From NCBI GenBank assembly GCA_019671005.1, contig CM033744.1:17476128-17540127 (forward strand): a DNA stretch of 64,000 bases. The letters run 5' to 3'. Position 1 is the stretch's first letter. Every line of letters begins with the position of its first letter. Shown one piece after another: positions 11,525 to 23,346 of this stretch. The notes under the pieces are model-generated. The model did not search any database. It saw only the letters and a list, made by a program, of their open reading frames with translations, and was not told the origin of the DNA. A program made the position numbers and the translations under genes. The stretch comes from Hibiscus mutabilis (Eukaryota; Streptophyta; Magnoliopsida; Malvales; Malvaceae).

Positions 11525-12364
11525 TTGTCACGACCGGGGTTTCTGAGCTTGAGTGTCGGGTTAACCTGAGGCAAGGGCCTCGTGCTGGGCTGTGTGGCTG
11601 GGCCTTATGAGTCTTTTTGGGCTTGAAACCTTGGTTTGGGTTTGGGCTTGGGAAGATGTCTTGGGGGTATTTTGGTGAGTACCAAATGTGTTGAAAAAGA
11701 GGGAGGGGAGTTTAATTTTCTCCATTTTTCAGAACATGGTGATATCACCAATCCCATGTCTTATTCTTCTTCCTTAAACCCCTTGAAGGGTGGAAGTTTA
11801 ACCTATTAAATCTCGTTTGGCTTATAGAGGGAAGTTTTACCAGCAATCAAGGATATATAAAACAAGGTAAGAATGGTTTTAAATGGTGGGGTTGAGGTTT
11901 TGGTGGGGGTGCAAGAGTGAGAACGGGAATAGAGATTTCAGCCCCATTCCTTGTTGTAAAATCATCTTCTAAGCTCCTTTTAATCTCCCAACCATGTTGT
12001 AACTCATGGAAACACTCCTTTATAGAGAAAGAGGTTAGGGAGCATTTAAGGGCCCAAGAGAAGAAGAAAGCTTGAGGTGGAGGCTTGGGGTTTCTTTCAG
12101 CTAGTGATTCAAGGTTAGTACACTTCTAATTTCTGTGTGTTCATGTACATCATCATTTTGACATTTTGTGCTTGATATGTGGTGTTTTGGTAATCTAGAG
12201 CTTGGTTGGCCATCAATGGAAAATTTCATAATTGATGTTGTTTTAAGGGTAAAAATGATTAGAAACTCACTTAATAACTCCCCATAATTGGTAGGATCAG
12301 TTTGGGGCTCAATCTTGTGGATTAAGGGTCTGAGTGTCGAATTTCTAAACTACAGGTTTTGAAA

Positions 12365-12775
12365 TCTGGGTTCACGTACTGATACGGGGTAGCCACATAT
12401 CGGTACGCCTTTATATTAAGGAAGGCGAGTTGTAAGGGGAGTACCGGTACGACTTATCGCGTTTCAGTACTCTAAGATAATGAGAATTCCAGTAACGAAT
12501 TAGTGTACCGGTACGTGCGATGCATATCGGTACTAACTATTACATTGCCTGGGAAAGATTTTGAGTACCGATACGCAAGGTTGGCGTATTGGTATGGGTG
12601 AGGATCGGTACATGGTGATCCGAGTATTGATGATGGGTATTGATATAGCACGGGGCGTATCATTACGACTTGAAGGTTCAATTCTTTCGAACCTAATATG
12701 AGTATCAGTACTCGTATAGAGTATCGGTATGGTGAGGGGAGTACTGATACCCATCTAGGTGTATCGGTACTCACT
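12365..12775 (+). repeat. GTATCGGTAC motif array, Element 2 3' LTR
   Basis: Counterpart of 5270-5665, with about ten to twelve copies in both orientations. The long minus frames at 12472-13068 exist only because the array has few stops. Confidence 0.8.
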
Positions 12776-13077
12776 GAGCAATCTCCCAAGAAATTGAGTT
12801 TGTATTCGAGAGTCCTATAATTTGTGACTAAGGCCCTAATGGGTCTATTTTGACATAAAATGAATGGTAAAACTGAAAAAATGTGCTCCCAATCTTTGAT
12901 ATGGATTAAATGGCTAAATAAGGGTCTAAACAGAAGTGAATTGCTTGTGTTAGAAAATTCTAGGGATCTATGATGGATCGTTGTGGTTGTGCTAGGTAAG
13001 GGAACTTGTTTGGTTTTGATTCTTTGTTTGGTGTGATCCAGATACCTAGTGAGTGAGTGTTGCAACACAAGAAAACC

Positions 13078-13265
13078 ACTCGATGTGAGATTCCGAGTGG
13101 TGAATTAAAGGCCATCGATGTGAGATTTTGGATGTTGATATTGCTCGATGCGAGATTCTGAGCCCTGCTCGATGCGAGATTCCAAGTGAAGACTCGATGC
13201 GAGATTTTGAGTATATTAGCTCGATGTGAGATTTTGAGTAGCTCGATGTGAGATTCTGAGCACGA
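13078..13265 (+). repeat. Seven-copy CTCGATGYGAGATTC array, 3' LTR
   Basis: Counterpart of 5966-6155, seven units. It creates minus-strand open frames with SHIE/SHRA-like repeats (12960-13352), which are by-products of the repeat. Confidence 0.85.
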
Positions 13266-13855
13266 GTGGCTCTCCCAGTGTTGGGTGGTATTGGGCCCAC
13301 TCTTGGATTGTTTCTTGATGTATTGTTGAGTACTTTGAATTTGTGCATACATGTGTTTAGGCGATCATGGTAGCGCTATTGCTTTATTCTACCTTAATAT
13401 CTTATCATTAAGCATACTCTTAATTATGATTCACCTGAAGCATGGTCGAGTGGTTGTGTATCCACTGAGCTTTGTTAGCTCAGCTTTCAAAATCGTTGTT
13501 TCCGTTTGCATGTTTGTATATCGTTCCAGTGTAGTGGAGTATCATCGAAGAAGGACTCAGCATTGGCCTTTTAGGTAGAGTACAAGTACTTAAATGTAGT
13601 GGGCTATGTATTCATAGGACCCTATGTATTTGTAACTATATTTAATTTAACTTGTATTGGTCAAATGTTTTACTTCTGTATTTGGAGCTATATTAACTGT
13701 TTTGAATGTTTTAAGTACTATCGGATTTAAATACTTTGGTAATGACATGTTTGGATTTATGATATGGGATTTTATTTAACCTTTAAAGTGAAAATTTTTA
13801 CGGGAACGGTTTGGGCTGGTGGCCCAAATGTAGCATCTGGGCTTGGGGTGTTACA

Positions 13856-13860
13856 AAACA
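13856..13860 (+). repeat. Right target site duplication of Element 2
   Basis: AAACA, pairing with GAACA at 4391-4395 (one base changed). Confidence 0.85.
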
Positions 13861-13933
13861 AGTTAATGAGTAAGAATAAGTATCCCTTGTCACTAATTGA
13901 TGATTTGTTCGATCAATTTCGAGGTGCTATAGT
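13861..13933 (+). pseudogene. RT fragment of Element 1, continued
   Basis: Continues the RT frame broken at 4395: KNKYPL then LIDDLFDQF, the usual YPLPRIDDLFDQL region. It is cut at 13933 by a minus-strand LTR; the five bases ATAGT before the cut would be its target duplication, but the other copy is not seen. Confidence 0.85.
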
Positions 13934-16900
13934 TGTAACCCACTTAACCCGGCCTAGCTGAAAACTGAGCTAAAAGGATCACATTAGTTTTGCCGAAGCA
14001 AATATGAGCTAGTAACCTAAACTAGTCACTTTTTTCTTTTGTCTTGTCTAAATGCATCGATAAAAATTCCTATGGTGAACATGCTCCAGCAGAAACGTTA
14101 CATTGCAATCATATTTCGAAACAAGGTTCAATTGCTTTAAAGCGCACATTAAGGACTAAAACATAATTTCCACAAATTACAAGGACTTAATTAAAATCAA
14201 GTTTACCAATCCTTCATTAGTCCAATTTCATGATCACATGTTAAAATCCAGCTCAAAACAATCATCTGAATTCAGTCAATTACATAAATAACATTCAGGG
14301 ACCAAATTGCACAATTTCCAAACTTCAACAGGCTAACATGCACAAAAATAGTAGAGTGTACCGATACGGGTAAGCCCATACCGATATGACTTAACGACCT
14401 TAATGGCTTCTCGTATCGATACACGTTCCACCATATTGATACGGTGTGTTGACCTACCCGTACTGATACAGTCTTGACCCCGTACCGTCCCTTTGTGATT
14501 TCTCAAAATCCAGAATTCCAGTGACCAATTTAAGTACCGATACGGTGCCCCGCGTATCGATAATGCTCTTTCAAAATGAAGGGGTCGTACCGATACTCAA
14601 TCCTGTGTACCAATACTCGGCTAACTGTACCGATACCCTTTGCTTTTTCACTTAAAATAGAGCTATTTAAGACCTTGCGTACTGATCCTTGGGTGCTCGT
14701 ACCGGTACACGAAGGCTCGTAATGACCTAGGTCCAACATATGACACTTTAGCTCAATCTGAACATAAACAACACATATCTAAACATCATACAACATGCTT
14801 AACATCAACATACCAACATTTTAAACCATCCTAGCAAGCCTAACACATTCATCCATATCATCTAGAGACATCCTTCCTACTCAACATGTAAAAACCTCAA
14901 TCCAACCTCAAATAAGCATAAGTGGCCAATTACACATCCAAAACATCAATATAAACTTGCTCAGCCAGGGAGTTTAGCAAACAACCCTTTTAAATAACAA
15001 ACGACTACATTGCCTTTATTACTACAAGTCCAAATGAAAGTCATACTTTCGTAAATCACAAGTCCTTGGATTCCCTTTGCTTGCTTGCTGCCTTCAACCT
15101 TTAATTCTCTGCATTGATGGAAAAGAGAGCGTAAGAACACTAGGCTTAGTGAGTATTGCTCTTAAAACAAACACCGTCAATGCATTTAAAACCATTTTAA
15201 CAATTAATTTGAAAACCATTTTCCAAAACACTTTTCAATCATCATTTCAACATCATGCCTTATCAAACCACACACTAAACATTTCCAAAACATGCATCTT
15301 AAACCATATGCAACTTGTATCATGGATCAACAACAAAATCCCATTTGCTACCCTGAATTTAAGCTTTCCCATGCATACTATAGTGCAAGGCTTAAAGAGT
15401 AAAACATGTTTAAACCAACTTTAAACAACATAATCCATCGCATGATACATCATCAGTTATACTGGCTTACAAGTAATCATTAAACAAATTCCTCTTTACA
15501 AAATATAACATCAGATACACAGATTCAACAAATGTTCCCAACACTTCATACCATCTCAACCAGAACAAAATGTACACTTACAACTGGTTACAATCACAAC
15601 CCCAAACATTGATTGGATACATAACCTACTAACGGGAGTCTTCAGTACAAAGATCAAAACACCTCAATCGTTAGGGTACTTGGATGGAGTTTTTGGTACA
15701 CCGGGTCAAAACCCCTCAACATCCAAGAAAACTTTTTATAGTGTACTATCAATCCTATGGTCGAATAACTATATTCGATAACATTTCCAAAACCATTTCA
15801 TGCCATCACTTGCTAATATAATTTATTTCTTAAACATTAACTCATTATTTTCATATGCATCAATCAAAACCAATACTCAATTCATCTTACCTAGCATTAC
15901 CAATGTTCAAAAACATTAACAAAACATGCATTAATTCCAAATGCATCAATATCATTAGATAACCAATTTCCGGCATTAAACCATGCTCAAAGCTGGCATA
16001 TACAGTGAGCAATTAAACCATTAAAACAAGTGCATTAAAACCGATTGCCAAACTAAGTTCGAGAGAGAATTCATCCTTTACTTACTTTCGAGCTTAGACC
16101 AGCATTTAAAGCTTAATTTAAACCCTCAAACACAACTTTCAAACCTTTGAAAAACTGTTAAACTTATTCTCACTCACTGACACGTAAATCCTCACTTGCC
16201 GATACAGTAAACACGCCTCTAAAGCTTCTGAAACGTCCGTTCAAGATTGAGGATTAACTTCCCCTATTTCATCCACACAAAATAGAGGATTCAATGCAGC
16301 AAAATGAATTCAACAGGCCAGCAACATCAATTCACATAAATCCTCAACATACACTACCCAATTTCACTCCACAACAACTGAAATCAACATCAAACATCTT
16401 CCAAACTTAACCCAACCAAAACCTGACATTATAACCCATCAGTTGACATCTAAAAAGACAATCACATCATCCTTATAACTCCAACGTTCATTAAACCTCT
16501 GCAACTCCCCAAAAACTCGCAACTAACAACCTAGAAAATTGGAGATTCACTTAGTTTTGGGATTCCAATTTTAAAGCCCACTTATTAACATTATTAAGCA
16601 TCAAAATCATGATTAGAATAAATCAATAACTCAACAAAATAGGGCCTATACAAAAATACATCAATCTCACCATTTAAACCTTGATTTAACTAATTTTCCA
16701 TAATTAAATCATCAAATTATGTTAGAAAACATATGTAAAGGATCAATAACTTGGGAATTTCAGTAAAGAATCTGATGTTAGAGGATAAGAACGAAGCTCA
16801 CCTCTAACCTTGGCTTTCCTCTTAATTGGATGAATTTTCTTGAGAAAACAAGATCAAATCAAATAGGTTTTGTTAGGAAACCATTGAAGATCCATTTGCA

Positions 16901-17073
16901 ATCAAAAGAATGTTGAAATCAAGTACTTACATGAGAAAATTGAAGTGGAAAAGAGTGTTTGGCTGGAGAGAATTTGAGACAAAATGTTTTAGTGGAAAGT
17001 TAGTTAAGTAAAGTTCTCTTTTAAAACTAATTATGAAATTAATCTTCCCAAGTCTTTTTATTTATGTTAAACT
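13934..17073 (-). repeat. Family I LTR, minus strand, truncated
   Basis: Starts on the plus strand with TGTAACCCAC (the LTR 3' end inverted), sits in the RT of Element 1 and runs about 3.1 kb. Similarity to the Element 5 LTR (38218-40019) shows that the last few hundred bases (the LTR 5' end) are missing, cut by the next LTR at 17074. It has the motif array at 14350-14715. The open frame at 15077-15424 is chance. Confidence 0.8.
14350..14715 (-). repeat. GTACCGATAC motif array, minus-strand family I LTR
   Basis: About eleven copies of GTACCGATAC-like motifs at irregular spacing, including CGTACCGATACT and CGTACCGGTACACG-type variants. Confidence 0.8.
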
Positions 17074-18590
17074 TGTAACCCCCTTGACCCGGTCTAGTTG
17101 CAAGACTGAACCGCACGAGCTACATTAGGTTTAATAAAATAAACCCCGAAGATACTACAATTGAAAAGGTCTATTTTTTCTTTTATCTTATATAAATGCA
17201 TTATTAAGTCCTATGGTGATCATACAAGTCGTGGTTAAAGTTACAACTCAATCGAGCGTCATTTCGACATCTAATTGCTCAAAAACGATTTACAGAGACT
17301 AAAATTTAATTTCCAATATTTTTAAGGGCTTCCATAAAATTGATGTTACCAATCATCGATTAGTCATGTTTCATGCCTTCATGTTAAATTTCGACTCGAA
17401 ACGACCATTTAAACTCATTTAATTGAACAATTAAGAATCAAGGACAAAAATTCAAAGATTTCAAACATCAAATATAGAATTATTGGTCAGCGTACCTGTA
17501 CAGGTGTCATGCATATCGAAACGACACTAAAGGACAAGGGCGTATCGATACGGTCCTTAAACGTATCGGTACGGGCTTGTGTATTTTGAAAATCAGGATT
17601 CAGTAGCTAAAGACTATACCGGTATGGTAACCTGTATACCAAAACCAACACTGTTTTACAACTATACGTACTAATACGGTTACCAGGCGTATCGATACGC
17701 CTAGGCTATTTTGAAAATTCTAAGCTGAGATAGATCCTGGCGTACCAAAACATGAGGGGCCTACACCGGTACAGTGAGACCTATAATGACCTCTAGGTCC
17801 AACATATGACACATTGACTCAATCTAACACCCTCCACTCAACCTCTAATCATCATATGGCATCAGAAACATTCAATCATCAAACATAACAACATAGATTG
17901 AGACTATACTAAGCATGGCATCATCAAACAATCTCCTATGGGCATGATTTTCTACCTAAGCATGCTTATTGTCTCCCAACCCCTCATAACCAAGTATAAA
18001 ATCATCATACAAATCTAAAACATTAATCCAAACTTATACAACAGGGAGTAACTCAAAATACATCTCCCAAAACAACCTGGTCACATTGCCTTCTTATTAC
18101 TACTTATCGAATATAAAACCATATTTTGTAATGAAACGTTCCTTGGATCCTTCCTTGCTCGCGTGCTACCCAAGAAAGCTATTTGTCTGCATTCATGAGG
18201 AAAAAGAGAGCATAAGCTATACGCTTAGGGAGGGAACTACAAAAACACTCATCAATGCATTTAAAACCATTTAATTCAAACCATTTGTAATTATCTCATG
18301 GCAAAACATCTAATGCTTTTCATGTCATCTCAAATATGCACATTTAAATCATTTCAACACATGTATCATGGATTCAATCTCTACCTCGATTTAAGCTTCA
18401 CTTCTCAACACCTTTATAAAAAGCTTAAAGAGTAACACATGTATAAATCACATTATACAAACAAAATCCATTTCTCATGATACATTATCTCATATATTGG
18501 CTTTCAAGTGACTTAAAACCAGCAACCTTTCTTTTCATAAAACACATCGGATACACGAATTTCTCAAGTGGTTCTCACAACCACTTCACA
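17074..18590 (-). repeat. Second family I LTR, minus strand, truncated
   Basis: Starts TGTAACCCCCTTGACCCGG and contains the motif array at 17485-17775. It ends at 18590, where another LTR start (TGTAACCCCC) begins. Bases 18160-18590 match 24040-24465 closely, showing that two copies of this LTR stretch exist in the window. Confidence 0.75.
17485..17775 (-). repeat. GTATCGATAC motif array
   Basis: About eight copies, including CGTATCGATACG (twice) and CGTATCGGTACGG, in the same relative place as in the other family I LTRs. Confidence 0.75.
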
Positions 18591-18783
18591 TGTAACCCCC
18601 GCGATCTGGCCTAGTCGCAAGACCGAACCAAGCAAGGTACATTAGGTTTACTGAAGTAAACCATGAAGATGAAACCCAAAACTCATCCATTTTCCTTTAT
18701 CTTGTCTAGATGCACAAATATTATCCAACATGTACATACTGATCACATGTTACCAACCTTTAATTAAATAGGTTTCATGCTTA
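18591..18783 (-). repeat. Third family I LTR end, 193-bp fragment
   Basis: TGTAACCCCCGCGATCTGGCC and the following 170 bases are the same LTR end as at 17074. It is cut by a family VI LTR start (TGTAACACC) at 18784. Confidence 0.7.
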
Positions 18784-19500
18784 TGTAACACCGTCAATGT
18801 ATACTCGATGATTAAATACACATTGAAGATGTTACTAAAGTTTTTAACTGATTTCTTGAATTGTTAATTTTTTATTTAAAACTAGTTTAGTAAAATAACT
18901 TTTCCTCGGTTCTATTAAATTACAAACCTGTCTAGTGTCACCTAGTTTCAACCCTAAATTGGTTAAATAAATATTTAAGATAGTTATTAACATGAAAATA
19001 TAATTCAGGGTGTAAACTATGTGTGCTACCTAGACCCTTTCCTTTATTTTAAAATTGCTACTCTATTAGCATTAACTACGTAATAATTATACCAAATCCC
19101 ATTGCTAAGAGTTTAAAATCATACTATCCATCCATAATACTTAGGTTACAAGCCCACTTAAAATAAGTAAACTAAGTTATAAATTTAATAATACAAAACA
19201 ACTGCAAATTTAAAATATGAGTACATGCCCACTAGACTAGGATGTAAGTGTACGCACTATTGCTTATAAGCGATAACTCGATTTCCAAAAGTGCAACTCC
19301 TTATTTGATAATACTAGCCCGATCCACCTACGTGTATTACGAAACACACGCTAAGTATAACTTAGTGAGGCATAATTTTAACAATATAAACAAATAACAT
19401 AAATATCACAATCCCTACAAAAATGGCAAACAATTTCCCATGCAGTTTATAACATTTCATCATTTATCATAGTAAATGAGAAACTAACTTACTTCAATGA
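18784..19500 (-). repeat. Family VI LTR fragment, minus strand
   Basis: Begins TGTAACACCGTCAATG and matches 27431-28100 along its length, including the CACGCTAAGTATAACTTAG stretch near 19350 followed by GTGAGGC. Similarity to the other copy fades near 19480-19500. No coding content. Confidence 0.65.
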
Positions 19501-19529
19501 ATCATGGTTGCATGTATATGTATGAATTT

Positions 19530-19665
19530 TTGTTTTGGTCCCTGAAGTGTTATGTTGTGCAATTGGTTCCTGTTTTGATGTTTGATTAATATAAAAAGCT
19601 ATCGATGTGTCGTGCTCGCATAAGACTTAATAAAGTGCATCTAGATAAGATAAAAAGGATCAATC
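19530..19665 (+). repeat. Possible plus-strand family I LTR scrap
   Basis: TTTGGTCCCTGAAGTGT and GACTTAATAAAGTGCATC...AGATAAGATAAAA are loosely similar to 1965-2090 and 26240-26370, in plus orientation. Short and degenerate, so tentative. I see nothing recognisable in 19666-19850. Confidence 0.35.
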
Positions 19666-19854
19666 TGCTCCAATCGATTCATCAGTGAGATCAAGAGTTC
19701 TTTTGGGATCAAGGCAGTTGCCATAACATGTTCCTTTATCATGAAAAGTCTGATTGTCTGGGTTTCTTTCAACACTCTAATCTTATTAAAACAGAAACAT
19801 AACATCTAAAATCAAAATAAACATAAAAGAAAAGTTGAAGGGAATAGGGTAGCC

Positions 19855-20260
19855 TTAAAGAAAGCTTGATGAGGGTAACTTTTGATATTTCTTATAGTCC
19901 ATTCGTACCCTCCATCGAGTATCAATATTGCCCAAAAAGAGTTGGGCCATTATGATCGCAACCACTCCTACATGTACTACCATAGTGGGGGCATCTTTTT
20001 TTCTTGTTCCTTTGTAGTCCTTGCATACTCTCCACCTTGTTACTATTCCTAAAGGCATGAATATATTAATACAAAAAATTATATCAACATCCAACAATTT
20101 AATTACCTTATTATCTTTGACTTCCATTATGGTTGGATGTAGCCTTCGTTGTCGTGCCAATTGTTGTTCTAGCCAATTGTCATGGTAATCTTCTACCAAA
20201 ATTTGGTGTAAGCAAGGGAATGACCAATTTTCTAAAAATGTCTCCTCATCCAACCAATGT
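19855..20260 (-). pseudogene. RT N-terminal fragment of Element 4
   Basis: The 132-codon frame contains QRRLHPTIMEV...VIKLLD, the pre-RT motif of Tat/Athila polymerases, then WRVCKDY and, about 120 bp further, a second WRVRMDY. The family has one such WRVC-DYR motif. The order is scrambled or part is duplicated. TRKKDAPTMVV lies between the two. No catalytic residues are present. Confidence 0.65.
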
Positions 20261-20429
20261 TTCCTTTACGCTTTTCAAACATCTCTATCAGTATGTTTCC
20301 TTTACGCTTTTCAAACAACTCTATCAGTAGAGATGTTATTACATCACTAAGAGTGTTGTCTCCCAAATGATCATATGCTACTTTTGATGGCTTCACATCT
20401 AAAATATTGGTTCCTTAGGAAATACCTGC

Positions 20430-21300
20430 AATGGATGAGATGATTGTTTAAAGAATTCAAAAGGTTAAATCATCACTTGCTCATATTTCATTAGTAGAGT
20501 AGTGCCATCATGTTGATCCTAAATGTGGTTATACAATTGTCGTAGCAATGGTGGATGAGAGCAATCTACAGATTCCTGCTTCAGCATCAGAGTTATTGTA
20601 ACATTCTGGGAATCAGACTCCTCAAAATTTGTCGTCGCATTACTCTTCTCAGCCTTACTGAATGTTGTCGCATAATCGCTCTATTCAGGCTCCTCAACCT
20701 TTGTCGTGGCAATTGGTTGCTTAGGCTCATCAAATGTTGGGCTGTCTTTCTCATTGGCATGCTTTCGATTCGGATATTCCAGTTGTTCCCTACACATTAG
20801 GGAGCTATCGTCGCATTGCTCCTTGTCCTTCATCCTTGGGATTTCAGTGTCCTTAGGAATTAATTATTGAGGCATGTTATCCATGGCATATGTGAATCTC
20901 CTGGATTGATCTTCTAAATCTTTCATGAGTGCATCCATCCTAGTTATCCTCGCATCCATAGCAAGTGATAGCTTTTGAATCTCCTCAATTGATCTATCAG
21001 GTCTAATCGTGGAACATTGAAACATTTCCTCCAAGGAATTTAAATTCTCTTGGCGATGACTATATTGCCATGGCATATCTGCTACAGCAGCAAAACTATT
21101 ATGGTAAAAAAAATTGAGCATTTTGTTCATACCCTGAAGGATTTTGCTGATGGTTCCAACTACGGTCCTCCATGCGGCCATATGCATCAGGATTATACGA
21201 GCAATTTCCAAATGAATGATGTTCTTCACAATATACACAAGAAATTTCAATGTCATGAACTCGTTGGGTAGCTCTCGGCAGTTACATAGATGCAACCAGG
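20430..21300 (-). pseudogene. gag: gag pseudogene of Element 4
   Basis: Read downward from 21300: a zinc-knuckle-like CVYCEEHHSFGNC, then an Asn/Gln-rich stretch (SWNHQQNPSGYEQ), a frameshift, then NSLEEMF and a helical segment SIEEIQKLSLAMDARI...LEDQ, the usual end of Tat/Athila gag. An acidic, Lys-rich linker follows to about 20430 with three or more stops. The open frame at 20864-21295 covers the middle part. Confidence 0.65.
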
Positions 21301-21622
21301 TTGGTCAATTTTGCAAGTTGTGCCGAGATTGATGTGGAAGCATCCTTGTTGATCAAATCATCCACTTATCTTTCTTGGAAAGCTCTAGTGGGTTGGTATT
21401 GGTAGTCATTGATGGATGTAAGATACTCTCCAATATGTTGATTTCTATCTTCCCACATCAACTCTCGAATAGATCGACGTTTATTTCCTTCCATGTTAAT
21501 ATTCCTTCACCTGATAGCACACCTAATTTTAAATTTTTTTGAAACAAAACAAAAAAATGAAATGTTAGTAAAAATAATAAGAAAATAGAAATAACAAAAA
21601 CAGCTAACACCAATTACCAATA

Positions 21623-21638
21623 CCCGGTAACGATGCCA
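21623..21638 (-). other. Primer binding site of Element 4 (tRNA-Asp type)
   Basis: Read on the minus strand: TGGCATCGTTACCGGG. The Tat/Athila primer site is TGGCGCCGTTGCCGGG; two substitutions, both transitions. It lies six bases from the LTR end. Confidence 0.8.
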
Positions 21639-21644
21639 AAAACT

Positions 21645-23346
21645 TGTTGCGTGTTTTGAGTGCTACGCAAATGTGAAAGCAAACACGTAATATAGAGTAT
21701 CGTCTCCATAGGGATTGGTTTAGGCAACTTTTCTTCAGTCATTGCAAGTGTTTAAATAATTAAATAATAGTAATGAATTGAGGTAAATAAACTAAGGCTA
21801 AAAGAATTGTAATAAAGGAAAGAGGAAACCGAATTGAGAGAGTAGGTTGGCTTATTAGGATTGAGAGTATGTAGGATGAGTTACTTTGGCAAGTTGAATG
21901 CCTGAGGCAAGTGAAATGCTAAGGCAAATAGATTGTCGTGGTAAAGTAATTGCCCAAGCAAGTAGTTTGCTGAAGTAGGACTCGATGTGACCAGTGAAAT
22001 GCAATAGCAAGTGGTTGAGTTAGAGTAGGAATCTTTTCGACAAGTGGTTGACCTGGCAAGTTAATTTTTGCGGCAAGTGCGATGTCGTGGCAAGTCAATT
22101 GTGTCTCCAATGCTCCATAGAGTGTTTTTTAATGCCTTAACGTTATTTCTAACTTGAAGGGATGACTCTTGTGCAAACCTTGGTGATACGTCTGTCACAC
22201 GTTACTTTACCAAGATTAGACACCATCGTTCTTTGAACTCTTATTAGCCGCATGAAATTCACTCCTAACTCCAAGCTCCATCACTTTGTCACTTTCTGGA
22301 ACTTGGTTCAAAAAGGAATTAGTTCCCTTCATCTCTCGCAATGTTAAGAAACATGGATTTAATTCAGTTCGTTGATCTCCATCAACTCTCATGATGTTTG
22401 GAAATTAACTTGGTCGAGGATCTTCCAATGGCTGTCACTTCATTAGAATGATTCATCCCTATGAATCTCCATTGATCTCACTCTCCCTTTGCTATCACCA
22501 ATCAGTGATTTGAGTTTCAATAAGTGATTCTCTCCTCAAGTGTTTATTCCTAAACTACTTGATTTGTAAAGAGTATGAAATGAATCAACATCTTTGCATT
22601 TAACTTAAACCATAATAAAATCATCCATACAAGAATTCTCAAAACGTAATAACCCAAACCATCTAAGTTTAGTTCATGGCTGGGTAAAAAAAGGAATAAC
22701 AAAGAATAAAACCCAAGAATGGTGGGATTACATGATACAAAATCAAAAGAAGGTTGTGTGTGAATCCCCTCTTTTTTTATCCGATATCTCCCAAAATCGA
22801 CTACGCTTTTGTGCTGTTAATGCGATCTCTTAAATAGACGAAGAGGAAGAGTTTGGATGCGTGTAAAATCCATGGGGAATTGATCTCTAATGAACTCAGC
22901 ATTTGAATTCAATTATGGAGAATTATCCTATGTGATAATGATAAGAATAAGAGATAATTCTTAGGAAAATAAAGATAAATTCTATTTAATTAAAAATAGA
23001 ATAATTACCCCCTTTTACCTCTCCTTATCTTCTATATTTATCTAGAGTAAACTTCCATTTAAATCTGAGTCTTTATCAATTGCATTTTTGAATTAATTCT
23101 TGAAGATAATGTCATTTATCCCGACTTACCAGTGAAAGTCTCGGCAAATTTTTTCCTGCACAAAATAAAGCAAAACAACAGATAGCAATTTCTCCACAAA
23201 AATAGCAAAAATACAAGATCAAGCCCTCCAAACGAAAAAAACTACAAAATTATACATGAATGGCTACAAATGCAACTAAAAAAGGCCTAAGTCTAACAAT
23301 AATATGAGTAAAAAGGTAGGAAAATAGTACTTTTACACACTTATCA
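21645..23346 (-). repeat. 5' LTR of Element 4
   Basis: 1702 bp on the minus strand, from TGATAAGTGTGTAAAAG (23346) to CACGCAACA (21645). The right flank TGTGC (23347-23351) would be the target duplication; the left copy was lost with the 3' end. A stretch at 21895-22100 repeats short words of the GGCAAGT type. Confidence 0.75.

Larger units (their letters stand above)
4396..13855 (+). mobile_element. Element 2: full-length Tekay/Del-like retrotransposon inserted in Element 1
   Basis: 9460 bp with paired LTRs (4396-6746 and 11526-13855), TG...CA ends, primer site, gag, protease, RT, RNase H, integrase with a C-terminal extension, polypurine tract and a 5-bp target duplication. The domain order and the C-terminal LVKMLWRNHG motif fit chromoviruses of the Tekay/Del group. 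The LTRs differ at many sites, mostly transitions, so insertion is not recent. Several stops and frameshifts make it non-autonomous now. Confidence 0.92.
11526..13855 (+). repeat. 3' LTR of Element 2
   Basis: 2330 bp, paired with 4396-6746. The same motif arrays are present (12365-12775 and 13078-13265). Differences from the 5' LTR are mainly C/T and G/A, plus small indels, as near 11790 where a stretch is missing. Confidence 0.92.
1..13933 (+). mobile_element. Element 1: decayed Ty3/gypsy (chromovirus-type) retrotransposon, 5' part
   Basis: Order on the plus strand is LTR end, primer site, gag, protease and start of RT, the usual Ty3/gypsy order. The RT frame stops at 4395 where Element 2 begins, resumes at 13861 after it, and is cut again at 13933 by a minus-strand LTR. 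RNase H, integrase and the 3' LTR are not found in this orientation, so they are lost or lie elsewhere. The LTR and coding sequence are closely related to Element 5, which lies on the other strand. Many stops and frameshifts; not functional. Confidence 0.85.
19855..23346 (-). mobile_element. Element 4: truncated Tat/Athila-lineage retrotransposon
   Basis: On the minus strand: LTR (23346 to 21645), tRNA-Asp-like primer site, gag with a zinc knuckle, an acidic linker and the start of RT, then loss of similarity near 19855. The LTR start TGATAAGTG and primer site TGGCATCGTTACCGGG are characteristic of the Tat/Athila branch, not of the chromoviruses around it. It sits next to a chromovirus pol fragment (23347 onward). 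The 3' half and the second LTR are absent. Confidence 0.75.

Noticed and set aside
12472..13068. 198-codon minus-strand frame as a gene
   Set aside because: It lies wholly in the Element 2 3' LTR over two repeat arrays and is broken in the 5' LTR.
15077..15424. 115-codon frame as a gene
   Set aside because: Inside a minus-strand LTR, low complexity, not kept in the other copies.
20555..20800. Plus-strand frame as a gene
   Set aside because: It is the antisense of the Element 4 gag linker; the minus-strand reading makes better sense.
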